Source: Vulcanimicrobiota bacterium (GTDB taxonomy: Bacteria; Vulcanimicrobiota; Xenobia; Xenobiales; JADMJV01). From it: 64,000 bases of DNA. The position numbers were made by a program, and so were the translations under genes. The stretch is from positions 22,102 through 86,101 of the forward strand of contig JAEXNA010000100.1 of the NCBI GenBank assembly GCA_023447635.1, read 5' to 3'. The notes beneath the pieces were generated by a model that ran no database searches, was not told the DNA's origin, and worked only from the letters and a program-made list of their open reading frames with translations. Numbering within the stretch: position 1 is the stretch's first letter; each line of letters opens with the position of its first letter. Of the stretch, positions 43,107 to 51,802 are shown piece by piece.

Positions 43107-44440
43107 GTTTTCCCTTCCTGGGGCCCGCCCAGCGGCAGACGGAAGACCGCTTCGGTGCCCCCGCTGGCCCTGGAGGCCAGCTGAAGAGTCCCTCCGTGCG
43201 CCCCGATCAGCCCGGCACAGATCGACAGCCCCAGGCCCGAGCCGTGCGCCACCTGGTGGCGGCCACGGAAGAACTTCTCGAACACCTTCCCCTTCTCGTC
43301 CGGCGGAACCCCCTGGCCCCGATCTTTGACCGCCACCTCGACGGCGTCCTCGACCTGCCGCACGACCACTCGCAGAGAGCTTTGGGCTGGCGAGTACTTC
43401 AGCGCGTTGTCGAGCAAGTTGCGCAGCACCTGCCCGATCAGGATCGGGTCTTGCGGCACCAAAGGCAGGTCGTCGGGAATATCGAGATCAACCTCTCGAT
43501 CCGAGACCTGACGACCCAGTCCGTCCAGGACGGCGGTCACTACCTCGCCCAGGTCGTAGGGCTTCTTGGTCACCTTCAGCGCCCCGGCTTCGAGGCGGGT
43601 CATCTGTAGCAGGTTCTCGACCAGGCGACGCAGTCGCTCGGCCTCCGATAGGGCGTTCTCCAACAGATCCTGACGGGTCTCGGCATCGCTGCTGAAGTCT
43701 TCTTCGAGCAGGCCCGACAGCACCCCCGTGATCGAGACCAGGGGGATACGCAGGTCGTGGGAAATGGAATCGAGCAGCGCCTGGTAGAGACGCTCGCGCG
43801 CTCGAGCCAGATCGGCTTCGCGCAGACGCAGGGACAGACGAAGGCGGGCCACGGACTGCCCTGTGTAGAGCAGAAACGCCTCGAGCAGTTGGCGCTCTTC
43901 AGGAAGGGTCGATAGGCCCACCTTCCCCAGTTCGTCGGGTAGAGGCGCCCAGAAGGCCCATCGGGCTGGTTCGACCGCGCTGTCCTCTCGGACCACCTCG
44001 TGGGGCCCGAACTCCGCCTCGAGATGGCGCTCCAGCACTTGCCACACTTCGTCTTCGTCGGCGGCCTCGCTCAGTTCGCGGCTAAACGAGACCAGGGCCA
44101 GCGCTCGAGACTCGCCTCGGCGGGCGGCCGGCAGGCGGCCCTGGAGAAAGCAGAGTCCGGACGAGACGACCACGTAGGCGCCGGCCGAGACTTCCGGGAT
44201 CAGGAACGGGTCGAGAGGAAAGACGGCGGCGTAAAGGAGCACCGCACTGCCGGCGACGACCAACATCCCGGCTAGAGCGCCCCAGGTCTGGGCGGTCAGG
44301 CTGACCGCCACCAGGCAGAGCAAGGACGAGGTGACCGGGAACTGGTATAGCCCTCCCGCCAGAGCCAGCGCTCCCCCCGCCGTCAGGGCGCCGACTCGAC
44401 GGTTTTCGGCGGCTAGTTTGACGCGAGCAGCGGAAGGCAT
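43091..44440 (-). CDS. KdpD-like sensor histidine kinase lacking the N-terminal KdpD/Usp region
   Basis: 449 aa, about half the length of full KdpD. Residues 16-100 hold three to four membrane helices of the DUF4118 type (SSLLCLVAVSLTAQTWGALA), 110-205 a GAF-like domain, then HisKA with His228 in LLDSISHDLRIPLVSITGVL and an ATPase domain (LLDNALKYSP, VKDRGQGVPPDE, GSGLGLSICAGLIGAHGG). The N-terminal KdpD ATP-binding sensor and Usp domains of canonical KdpD are absent from this gene. Operonic with the KdpE-like regulator and 18 bp from the upstream antiporter. Confidence 0.92.
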   Translation of the reverse strand: MPSAARVKLAAENRRVGALTAGGALALAGGLYQFPVTSSLLCLVAVSLTAQTWGALAGMLVVAGSAVLLYAAVFPLDPFLIPEVSAGAYVVVSSGLCFLQGRLPAARRGESRALALVSFSRELSEAADEDEVWQVLERHLEAEFGPHEVVREDSAVEPARWAFWAPLPDELGKVGLSTLPEERQLLEAFLLYTGQSVARLRLSLRLREADLARARERLYQALLDSISHDLRIPLVSITGVLSGLLEEDFSSDAETRQDLLENALSEAERLRRLVENLLQMTRLEAGALKVTKKPYDLGEVVTAVLDGLGRQVSDREVDLDIPDDLPLVPQDPILIGQVLRNLLDNALKYSPAQSSLRVVVRQVEDAVEVAVKDRGQGVPPDEKGKVFEKFFRGRHQVAHGSGLGLSICAGLIGAHGGTLQLASRASGGTEAVFRLPLGGPQEGKTCGIS

Positions 44441-44458
44441 GGAGAGGTTTGACGATGC

Positions 44459-46612
44459 TTAGGCGTTGACCACAATGACCGGGCAGGGGGCGTTTTTTAA
44501 CGTCCTCTCGACCTCGGCGCCCAGGAACAGAGCGTCACCGCCGGGGCGCACGTTGGAGCCCAGCAGCAGCAGTTCGACTTCGTGGCGGGTCACCATCTCG
44601 AGAATCCCGGCCGACACGCTTTCCTTGATACGAACCTCGCCCGAGCAGCGAGCGCCCAGGCTTTCGCCGTAGGCGACCATCTCGGAGACGATCTGCTGCC
44701 CGCGACCCAGAGAGTACTCGAGCTGTTCGGTGCGGTCGTCGATCAAAGAGCCTTCTTTCTCGCGCACGATGACGTGCAGGAACTTGACCAGGGCGTCACG
44801 GCCGGCCGCCAGGCGGAAGGCCAGTTCGGCGGCTCGAACCGAGTCGCCGCTGCCGTTGGTCGGCACCAGAATCTGCTGGAACTCGCCGGTGGGAAGCACC
44901 TCGCCAGCTTTGAAGATCAGGGTCGAGCAGCCGGCCAGTTCGACCATTTCGTCGATAGCCGGGCTGAACAGGCTGCTATCGCCGCTGGGCGCCTCAGTGG
45001 CTCCGATCATTAGCATCTGGTAGTCTTTTTTGCTTTCGTCGAGGATGGCGTTGACCGGTTCCCCGCTCTCGACCACCTTTTTGACCAGGGCGGGCAGCTG
45101 GAACATATCGCCCAGGGCGTCCAGATAGGTCTGGCCGGCGGCGCGCTGGCCCGGCGGGACGATGGTCATCAAGGTGACGGACAGATCGCCTTTCGAGGTC
45201 AACGTGCGCACGATGGCCGATTCGACCTGCTGGGCCGGTCCGGGCCCTTCGGGGCGAACACGAACCGGGATCAGCACGCGGTGCAGGCCGCGCAGGGCGC
45301 TCTTGGCGGCGCGCTCTTCCTTTTCCAGGCGCTCCATCTCTTCGTCCGAGGGGACCACCTTCGACAGCGTGTAGCGCAAGGCCGAAGGCGCCATCAGCGA
45401 GGTGACCATGGCCATCAGCACGATGATGGAGAACATCCCCTGGCTGAGGATCCCCAGCGACAGACCGATGGTGGCGATGATGATCTCCATGGCGCCGCGG
45501 GCGTTGAGTCCGGCCCCGAAACTGAGTGCGGTCCAGTGGTCCTTTTTCCCGATCAAGCGGGCGCCCAGATAAGTTCCCACGACCTTCCCGCCGCAGGCGA
45601 CCAGGATGACGAGGAAAGCGTAGCCTGCAAGTTTCGGTTCGAGCAGGCCCTTGATGTCGACTTTCAGCCCGGCCACTCCGAAGAAGATCGGGGCAAAGAT
45701 GGCCAGGGCGATGGTTTCCAGAGTGTGCGGCACGCTGGCCGGCAGGCGGCGCATGCCCGAGAACAAGATACCGCAGACGAAGGCGCCCAGCACCGCCTCC
45801 AGGCCCAGCGCCTGGCTGAAAGCGCCGAAGGCGAAGGCGAACACCACGACCAGGGTCACCAGGCGATCGCGGCTCTTGATCTCGTCCTGAGTATACTCCA
45901 GAGCTTTTTTGACGGCCCAGCGTCCCAGGGTGAAGCTGACTAACAGGAAGAGCAACACTTTACCTACCGCGCCGCCGACCTCGGCGCCGCCAACTTCGGC
46001 CCCCGAAGCCAGAGCGGCCACGATGGAAAGCAGGATCCAGCCGTTGGTGTCGTCGCTCATCCCGGCGGCCAGAATGGTCTGACCGATGTCACGGCGCATC
46101 AAATTCATGTCCATCAGCACCTTGGCGATAACGGGGATAGCCGAGATCGACATCGCGGTGGCCACGAACAGCGAGAACACCAGGCGCTGGTCGGGTTTAG
46201 CGAGCAGTTCGTCGGGCAGGTACCAGCCCAGAGCGAAGCCGCTGACGAAAGTGGTCAAGATGCCGCCGAAGGAGACGCCAGCGGCCGTTTTGGCGTGGCG
46301 CCGGATCAGCTTGGCGTCGGTTTCCAGACCGGTGATCAAGAGCAAGAACATCGCCCCGATCATACTCACCACTTCCAGGATGTAGCCTTGAGTTGGAGTG
46401 TGAGGGACGATGTGGTCTTTCACCCAGGGGAAGGCGGCCGACAGACAAGACGGGCCCAGCACGATGCCGGCCGAAATCTCTCCCACCACGCTGGGCTGGC
46501 CCAGGCGCAGGGCGATCTCTCCGAACAGCCGGGCGGTGGCCAGCAGCACGGTGATCTGGATCAGCAGCAGCAGAACGTCGTGGTGCGGCGCCGCAGTAAA
46601 AGGTCCGGTCAA
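44459..46612 (-). CDS. CPA2 cation/proton antiporter with two UspA-like domains
   Basis: 717 aa from a TTG preceded by AGGAGA; the frame is open to 46759 but those codons lie opposite metA's start. Exchanger domain about 10-400 (LGQPSVVGEISAGIVLGPSC, ITGLETDAKLI, GMSDDTNGWILLSIVAALAS, FGAGLNARGAMEIIIATIGL). The C-terminal 300 residues contain two Usp-like halves, the second with ILVPTNGSGDSVRAAELAFR and ELLLLGSNVRPGGDALFLGA (nucleotide-binding G-x2-G-x9-G-S/T style). The first gene of a minus-strand unit with the KdpDE-like pair and another antiporter. Confidence 0.92.
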   Translation of the reverse strand: MTGPFTAAPHHDVLLLLIQITVLLATARLFGEIALRLGQPSVVGEISAGIVLGPSCLSAAFPWVKDHIVPHTPTQGYILEVVSMIGAMFLLLITGLETDAKLIRRHAKTAAGVSFGGILTTFVSGFALGWYLPDELLAKPDQRLVFSLFVATAMSISAIPVIAKVLMDMNLMRRDIGQTILAAGMSDDTNGWILLSIVAALASGAEVGGAEVGGAVGKVLLFLLVSFTLGRWAVKKALEYTQDEIKSRDRLVTLVVVFAFAFGAFSQALGLEAVLGAFVCGILFSGMRRLPASVPHTLETIALAIFAPIFFGVAGLKVDIKGLLEPKLAGYAFLVILVACGGKVVGTYLGARLIGKKDHWTALSFGAGLNARGAMEIIIATIGLSLGILSQGMFSIIVLMAMVTSLMAPSALRYTLSKVVPSDEEMERLEKEERAAKSALRGLHRVLIPVRVRPEGPGPAQQVESAIVRTLTSKGDLSVTLMTIVPPGQRAAGQTYLDALGDMFQLPALVKKVVESGEPVNAILDESKKDYQMLMIGATEAPSGDSSLFSPAIDEMVELAGCSTLIFKAGEVLPTGEFQQILVPTNGSGDSVRAAELAFRLAAGRDALVKFLHVIVREKEGSLIDDRTEQLEYSLGRGQQIVSEMVAYGESLGARCSGEVRIKESVSAGILEMVTRHEVELLLLGSNVRPGGDALFLGAEVERTLKNAPCPVIVVNA

Positions 46613-46752
46613 AGAAAGTCTCCTATCGATAGGTCCGGAGCCCCGGCCTTTTTTCGGTCTTGATGTCGCTTTGACACTGTCTTGCCTTTGTCCCTCTCCA
46701 GAGCTGTCGGCCACGAAAATGAGATCCGCCGTCGGCTGAGAAGTGGCCGGGT

Positions 46753-47862
46753 ATGCCACTCGTTTCTCATTTTCCGTTGCCCACGTTCAACGAACTTCGC
46801 TCTCGCGGCCACCAGGTGCTCGATCTGGACCAGGCCCACTGTCAGGACATCCGCGAGATGCACATCGGGCTTCTGAATATGATGCCGGATGCGGCGTTTC
46901 AGGTGACGGAGCGCCAGTATCTAGGGCTGATCGGCTCTTGCAATCAGATCGTGCAGTTCTACGTGCACCCTTTCACCCTGCCCGGTCTGCCGCGCGACGC
47001 CGCCACCACCGCCTACATCGAGCAGTACTACTCGAGCTTCAAAGAGCTTCAGAGCGCGGGGCTGGACGGTCTCATCATCACCGGCGCCAACGTGACCCAG
47101 CCCGACCTTAGCCAGGAGCCGTTCTGGGAGCCGCTGCGCGAAGTGGCCGAGTGGGCGCAGGAGACGGTCACCTCGGTCATGTGTTCGTGCCTGGCCAGCC
47201 ACGCCCTGATCGAGATGCTCTACGGGGTCAAGAGACAGCCGCTGGACCGCAAGAAGTGGGGCGTGTTCCGACACTTTCACACCGAGCACGGACGCAACCA
47301 TCCGTTACTGCGCGATGTGAACACGCTTTTCGAGGTCCCGCATTCGCGCTGGAACACCCTGGATCTCGAAGACCTCGAGGCCGCAGGGGTGCCCGTTCTC
47401 GTGACGACCCGACAGGACGACGTACATCTGGCCACCTCGCCCGACGGCTTCCGCTTCATCTTCTCTCAGGGGCACCCCGAGTACGATATCAACAGCCTGC
47501 TCAAAGAGTACAAGCGCGAGGTGTTGCGCTTCGCCGGGCGGGATCGCAATAGCTACCCTCCGATCCCGGATCACTACTTCAGCGAGCGGTGCGAGAAGTT
47601 GGGACGCGGCATCGAGAAGAAAGCTCGCCGTCTGAGAGCGGCCGGCGGTCAGCTTTCCGCCGAAGAGTTCCAGGAGACCGATTTTGAAAGCTGCCTGCAC
47701 AACACCTGGGGCGACACCGGCAAAGCGATCTTCAACAACTGGCTCGGTCTGATCTACCAGATGACCCATATCGACCGCCGCCAGCCGTTCCTGAGCGGTA
47801 TCGACCCGAGCAATCCGCTGAATCTGCGCCAACGGGTAGCCATGGTCAGCCCCTGCGACTGA
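46753..47862 (+). CDS. metA: MetA-family homoserine O-acyltransferase
   Basis: 369 aa. Commits homoserine to methionine by O-acylation. Catalytic Cys146 in SVMCSCLASHALIEMLYG, the His-bearing segment FEVPHSRWNTL and the Glu in FSQGHPEYD complete the triad. N-terminal MHIGLLNMMPDAAFQVTERQ is the family start. The donor-specificity stretch reads ITGANVTQP instead of the usual TGAP-(L/V)-(G/E), so acetyl versus succinyl donor cannot be told. Divergent from the antiporter operon; I see no SAM riboswitch in the 140-bp gap. Confidence 0.92.
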   Translation: MPLVSHFPLPTFNELRSRGHQVLDLDQAHCQDIREMHIGLLNMMPDAAFQVTERQYLGLIGSCNQIVQFYVHPFTLPGLPRDAATTAYIEQYYSSFKELQSAGLDGLIITGANVTQPDLSQEPFWEPLREVAEWAQETVTSVMCSCLASHALIEMLYGVKRQPLDRKKWGVFRHFHTEHGRNHPLLRDVNTLFEVPHSRWNTLDLEDLEAAGVPVLVTTRQDDVHLATSPDGFRFIFSQGHPEYDINSLLKEYKREVLRFAGRDRNSYPPIPDHYFSERCEKLGRGIEKKARRLRAAGGQLSAEEFQETDFESCLHNTWGDTGKAIFNNWLGLIYQMTHIDRRQPFLSGIDPSNPLNLRQRVAMVSPCD

Positions 47863-47879
47863 ACCGGAGGCCGGCGCGG

Positions 47880-48911
47880 CTACTTCCAGTGCTCTTTGAC
47901 TTCCTGACGGGGTTGGATAGGGGCCTGCATCTTGACCTCGATCAGGGTGCCGTGAGGCTTGCGAGGTCGGACGGCCACCTCGCCGCCCAGCACGGTGGCC
48001 CGCTCCCGCAACAGGTAGACCCTTAGTCCGCTCTCGAGCTCTTCGGGGGGCGGCCCTTTGCCGTCGTCGGTGATGGTCATGGTGACCCAGTTCTCGTCGA
48101 CCGTCAGGGTCACGTCGACTCGGCTGGCCTCGGCGTGGCGAATGATATGGCTGATCCCCTCCTGGGCGATACGGAACAGGGCGATCCGGGTCTCCCAGTC
48201 CAGCGGTAGGGGGCGGGGCGAGCGGGGGAAACTCCACTTCAGACCGGCTCCCCCGCAGAAGCGCACCAGCAGCCACTCCAAGGCCGACTCCAGCCCCAGG
48301 TCGTCAAGGATCGGCGGGCGCAGGTGCGAGGTAAAGGTGCGCACGGAAGCCAGAGTGTCGTTGAGCACCATCGAGAGGCGTCGCGTGGTTGCCCCGACCT
48401 CGCCGCTGAGCATGGACTGCAGGCGGTCGAGTTCCAGCTTCAGGCCGGCAAAGACTTGGCCGACCTCTTCATGCAGTTCTCGAGCGATCCCCTGCCGCTC
48501 TTGCTCTTTGACCATCTGTAGGCGGCGCACGAAGGCTCGCAGCACTTCGTCCTCTTCCACCTTGTCGGTCACGTCCTCGATGCGCGAGACGAAGTTGGTC
48601 GGATTCCCCTCGCCGTCACGGCCCAGGGTGGTGGAAAGCAGGCACCACAGAATGTGCCCCTTCTGGTGCACGTAGCGTTTGATCACCTGATGGATCTCTT
48701 CGCGATGACGCACCGCGCGTTCGACCAGAGCGACGCTCTGCTCGCGATCTTCAGGATGAGTGATGTCGCGCGCCGTCAGGGTCAGCAGAACCTCTTCGGG
48801 ATAGCCGAACAGTTCGCACATCGCCGGATTGACGCGAAGAAAGCGCCCTTCTGGAGAAAGGTGCCCATAGGGAATGGGGAGTTGGTTCAACTCCTCCCAC
48901 GGACGTTGCAT
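47880..48911 (-). CDS. Orphan PAS sensor histidine kinase (HisKA_3)
   Basis: 343 aa, soluble. PAS domain about 15-120 (LSPEGRFLRVNPAMCELFGY, then REEIHQVIKRYVHQKGHILW and a PAC segment), HisKA_3 about 128-200 with phosphoacceptor His in QERQGIARELHEEVGQVFAG, and an ATPase domain with FRIAQEGISHIIRHAEASRV and ITDDGKGPPPEE. No response regulator is next to it. It resembles the NarX-type kinase at 7722-8864 and could share that regulator, which is inference. Confidence 0.9.
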   Translation of the reverse strand: MQRPWEELNQLPIPYGHLSPEGRFLRVNPAMCELFGYPEEVLLTLTARDITHPEDREQSVALVERAVRHREEIHQVIKRYVHQKGHILWCLLSTTLGRDGEGNPTNFVSRIEDVTDKVEEDEVLRAFVRRLQMVKEQERQGIARELHEEVGQVFAGLKLELDRLQSMLSGEVGATTRRLSMVLNDTLASVRTFTSHLRPPILDDLGLESALEWLLVRFCGGAGLKWSFPRSPRPLPLDWETRIALFRIAQEGISHIIRHAEASRVDVTLTVDENWVTMTITDDGKGPPPEELESGLRVYLLRERATVLGGEVAVRPRKPHGTLIEVKMQAPIQPRQEVKEHWK

Positions 48912-49037
48912 GATGTCTAATGACCCCCACCAGCAAGATTAGCCGTCCTCCATGAGCCGCCCTTTCGCATAGTAGGAAAGTGCGGGGTGGGGGGACCTTT
49001 AGCTAGCCCTGCCGACTATGACCGGTTTGGCTCCCAA

Positions 49038-49063
49038 CGCCGACGGGGCCCGACCTGTCGGCG
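49038..49063 (-). terminator. Candidate hairpin downstream of the Ser/Thr kinase gene
   Basis: Perfect 7-bp arms CGCCGAC (49038-49044) and GTCGGCG (49057-49063) with a 12-nt loop, located 26 bp beyond the kinase gene's stop. No U-tract follows in the transcript direction, so it is only a possible terminator or 3' stabiliser. The rest of the 177-bp gap holds nothing recognised. Confidence 0.3.
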
Positions 49064-49088
49064 GTGTCCCAACGGCGTCGCTGCGCGC

Positions 49089-50792
49089 TTAGCGCCGTCG
49101 AGCTGTATCGTAACCAGGAACACTCTGGGAGGTCGAAAGTTCCCCTGGATAGCCATCTCGGGGACCTCGCGGGCCTCCCTTCAGGCTGGGCTGCTGGTGC
49201 GGCGGCAAGGGGCGACCCTGCGAATCATAAAGAAGTTCGTCGCCTCGGCCGTCCGGAATGGCCGGAGGGTCGCCGGGTCGCCGAGGTTGGTAGCCGGTCA
49301 CCGGACTTTGGATGGTGGCGGGCTGAGATACCTCCGTCACGGTGGGAGGCTGCGGGGCCGGGGCGGAGACGGACACGGCGGCTTCGCTCGCCGCAGGAAC
49401 GGGCGCGGACTGGCTGGCAGCACGACCGGGACGGGCCGTGGGGTAAGGGGTTTCGGGGCTGGAGGCCGACCCGGTGATCGTTCGCGGGGCCGTGGCCGCA
49501 GCCGGGGCTGAAACCGAAACAGCGGAGGAGGCCGCGACGGTTGGAGTTTTCTTGGGAGGCGCCCCCGAACCGCTCGCTCGGGTTCCGGGCGAGGTGCGCA
49601 GTCTCTGCGCCGACGACGGCCCCTCGGGTCGAAGCGAGGGCGCCCCCACGCCGGCCCCCTCCAACCGGCTTCCGGAAGCCGAGCCTGAGATGGAGGTGTC
49701 GTCGTCAGAAGCGGATTGAGAGGAAATCGCCGCCGCTGGCGGGGCGACCGCCTCGCTAACGACGGGGTCTCGGTTTATCCAATAGGCGCCTACCAACAGG
49801 CTGAGCGCAGCAACAGCGCCGATTCCGAGCAGAGCGGCCGTGGGAGTCGATTCGGGCTGCCGGGGCACCATCTCGACAGTGATCGGCCGAGTCGCCGGGG
49901 CCGAGCCCAACGTCCCGGGCGGAACCGGTCCCAGGTCTTCTGTGGGAGCATCCTCGCCAGCGGCCGCTTCGACCCGGTCGAGCGCGGCCGCGAAGTCGGC
50001 CACCGTGGCGTGGCGGTCGGTTTTTTTCTGGGCCATCGCCTTGAGCAGAACCGCATCGAGGGCCCGGGGCAGTTCGGGGACTTTTTGCGAAGGGCCAACC
50101 AGTTCGACCCCTTGCGAAGCCCGCGAGACGGCGTCGGGCGGAACCGTGCCGGTCAGCAGTTGGTACAGGGTGGCGGCCAGGGCGTAAATATCCGAGCGCT
50201 GGTCGGTGGACTGACCCCCGCCGTACTGCTCGAGGGGAGAGAATCCGCTGGTTCCGGTTCCCTGCAAAAAGGTGCTGGTGCGCTCGCCTTCCTGGCCGAT
50301 GCGGGCGATACCGAAGTCGATCAAACGGAGTCGGCCGTCCTCTTCGATCATGACGTTCGACGGCTTCAGATCGCGGAACAGGATGGGCGGATTCTGGCCG
50401 TGCAGGTAGCTCAGCACCCCGCACAGCGGGCGGGCCCAGGCCAGCACCTGAGTCCAGGAGAAGGGAGCGCCGTTGGCGCGCAGTTTCTGCTGCAGAGTCT
50501 GACCGTCGATATAGGCCATGACCAGATAGTGCTTGTCGTCTTCGACAAAGAAGTCGGTGACCGGGACCAGGTTGGGATGCTCCAGGTTGGCCAGGAAGGT
50601 CGCCTCGGACTGAAACTGTTTGACGGCGGCGGCCAGTTCGCGTTTGTTAAAGCCGCGAAGCTCCATCTCTTTGATGGCGACCTTTTTGCCCAGCGCCGGC
50701 TGCTGGGCCAGGTAGACGGCGCCCATCCCGCCTTGCCCCAGGATCGATTCGACCTGGTAGCGTCCGGCCAACTGTTGACCGGGTTCAGCCAC
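49089..50792 (-). CDS. Ser/Thr protein kinase (PknB-like) with membrane anchor
   Basis: 567 aa from a GTG that overlaps the FHA-GGDEF stop by 8 nt. Kinase domain about 10-270: GQGGMGAVYLAQQP, catalytic Lys in KKVAIKEMEL, ILFRDLKPSNVMIE (HRD His replaced by Phe, common in bacterial kinases), IDFGIAR and SGFSPLEQYGGGQSTDQRSD. One membrane helix about 320-340 (AALLGIGAVAALSLLVGAYW), then a 200-residue Pro/Ala/Ser-rich extracytoplasmic tail without PASTA repeats, ending in a Gly/Pro/Arg-rich stretch. Overlap with the FHA-GGDEF gene suggests that protein may be a substrate. Confidence 0.93.
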   Translation of the reverse strand: MAEPGQQLAGRYQVESILGQGGMGAVYLAQQPALGKKVAIKEMELRGFNKRELAAAVKQFQSEATFLANLEHPNLVPVTDFFVEDDKHYLVMAYIDGQTLQQKLRANGAPFSWTQVLAWARPLCGVLSYLHGQNPPILFRDLKPSNVMIEEDGRLRLIDFGIARIGQEGERTSTFLQGTGTSGFSPLEQYGGGQSTDQRSDIYALAATLYQLLTGTVPPDAVSRASQGVELVGPSQKVPELPRALDAVLLKAMAQKKTDRHATVADFAAALDRVEAAAGEDAPTEDLGPVPPGTLGSAPATRPITVEMVPRQPESTPTAALLGIGAVAALSLLVGAYWINRDPVVSEAVAPPAAAISSQSASDDDTSISGSASGSRLEGAGVGAPSLRPEGPSSAQRLRTSPGTRASGSGAPPKKTPTVAASSAVSVSAPAAATAPRTITGSASSPETPYPTARPGRAASQSAPVPAASEAAVSVSAPAPQPPTVTEVSQPATIQSPVTGYQPRRPGDPPAIPDGRGDELLYDSQGRPLPPHQQPSLKGGPRGPRDGYPGELSTSQSVPGYDTARRR

Positions 50793-51696
50793 CGCTGGCC
50801 CCGGCGTAGGAGGTGACCTGGTTGCGCCCGTTCGACTTCGAGGCGTAAAGCGCTTCGTCGGCCCGGCCAAAGGCGGCCCGCCAGTCGCTAAATCCGGCCA
50901 GCGAGACGACGCCGGCCGAGATGGTGATATTCAGGTTTCGTCCGTCCGGGAGAAGGATCTCCATGGCTTCGACCTCGCTGCGCAAACGTTCCAACAGGAC
51001 GGTCGCGCCTTCGAGCCCGCTCTGGCGGATGTAGAGAATGAACTCTTCTCCACCCCAGCGGCCTACCAGGTCGCCGGTGCGAACGCGATCCTTGAGCCGG
51101 GCGGACAGGAGTTGCAGCACCTGGTCGCCGGCCGGATGGCCGTAAGTGTCGTTGACCTTTTTGAAAAAGTCCACGTCGACTAAGGCCAGGCACGATTCCA
51201 TCTTATGCCGGGTCAAAACCGTGAACTCTTCTTCAAGTCTCTCTTCGAAGGTGCGGCGGTTGAAAAGGTTGGTCAGCGGGTCCAGAGTGGCGCTCTGGTA
51301 CATCTTCTGCAGCAGGTCCTGGACTTGCTGGGTCGAGACCTCGAGCCGCAGCTGCACCTCGGGTCCCAGGGCCAGCGTTTCGCCGGCCATCAGCAGCCGC
51401 TTCTGCACCCGCGTGCCGTCGACGAAGACGCCGTTGGTCGACCCCAGGTCTTCGACCATGGTGTGCCCGTTGGCGTCGAGGGTCAGGCTGACGTGCTCGC
51501 GGCTGACCCCGCGGCCGGTGAGCGGGATGTCGCAGCGTTCGGAGCGACCCAGCACGGTGCGCCCGGCCGACAGGTTGAAAACCGCACCTTTGTCCGGTCC
51601 CGCCGTGACCAGAAGGTAAAAGGAAGGCTCCTCCGGGGTGTGCAGGGAGTGCACCGGAGCGAGGAATTCCATGGTTTCGGCGAGAGGCTCTTCCAC
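50785..51696 (-). CDS. FHA-GGDEF diguanylate cyclase
   Basis: 303 aa, GTG start. FHA domain about 27-115 (GRTVLGRSERCDIPLTGRGV, SREHVSLTL, DLGSTNGVFVDG, with the phosphothreonine-binding Arg, Ser and Asn). The GGDEF domain (about 135-300) has DPLTNLFNRRTFEERL, DVDFFKKVNDTYGHPAGDQV, active-site GGEEF at 215-219 and an inhibitory RxxD site (RTGD, 206-209), so it should make c-di-GMP and be product-inhibited. Overlaps the downstream kinase gene by 8 nt: a phosphothreonine reader translationally coupled to a Ser/Thr kinase. Confidence 0.95.
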   Translation of the reverse strand: MEEPLAETMEFLAPVHSLHTPEEPSFYLLVTAGPDKGAVFNLSAGRTVLGRSERCDIPLTGRGVSREHVSLTLDANGHTMVEDLGSTNGVFVDGTRVQKRLLMAGETLALGPEVQLRLEVSTQQVQDLLQKMYQSATLDPLTNLFNRRTFEERLEEEFTVLTRHKMESCLALVDVDFFKKVNDTYGHPAGDQVLQLLSARLKDRVRTGDLVGRWGGEEFILYIRQSGLEGATVLLERLRSEVEAMEILLPDGRNLNITISAGVVSLAGFSDWRAAFGRADEALYASKSNGRNQVTSYAGASGG

Positions 51697-51802
51697 AACG
51701 GGCGAATACTGTTTTTGGGCGCTGAATGCCTCCTGCTCACAGGGGTTTTACGCCGGGCAAAAGGCGCTTTCCGTGAGCTTGGGGTCGTGCCGTTCCGGAA
51801 CT

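Noticed and set aside
46613..46752. SAM riboswitch before metA
   Set aside because: No SAM-I, SAM-II or SAM-IV-like core could be recognised in the gap.
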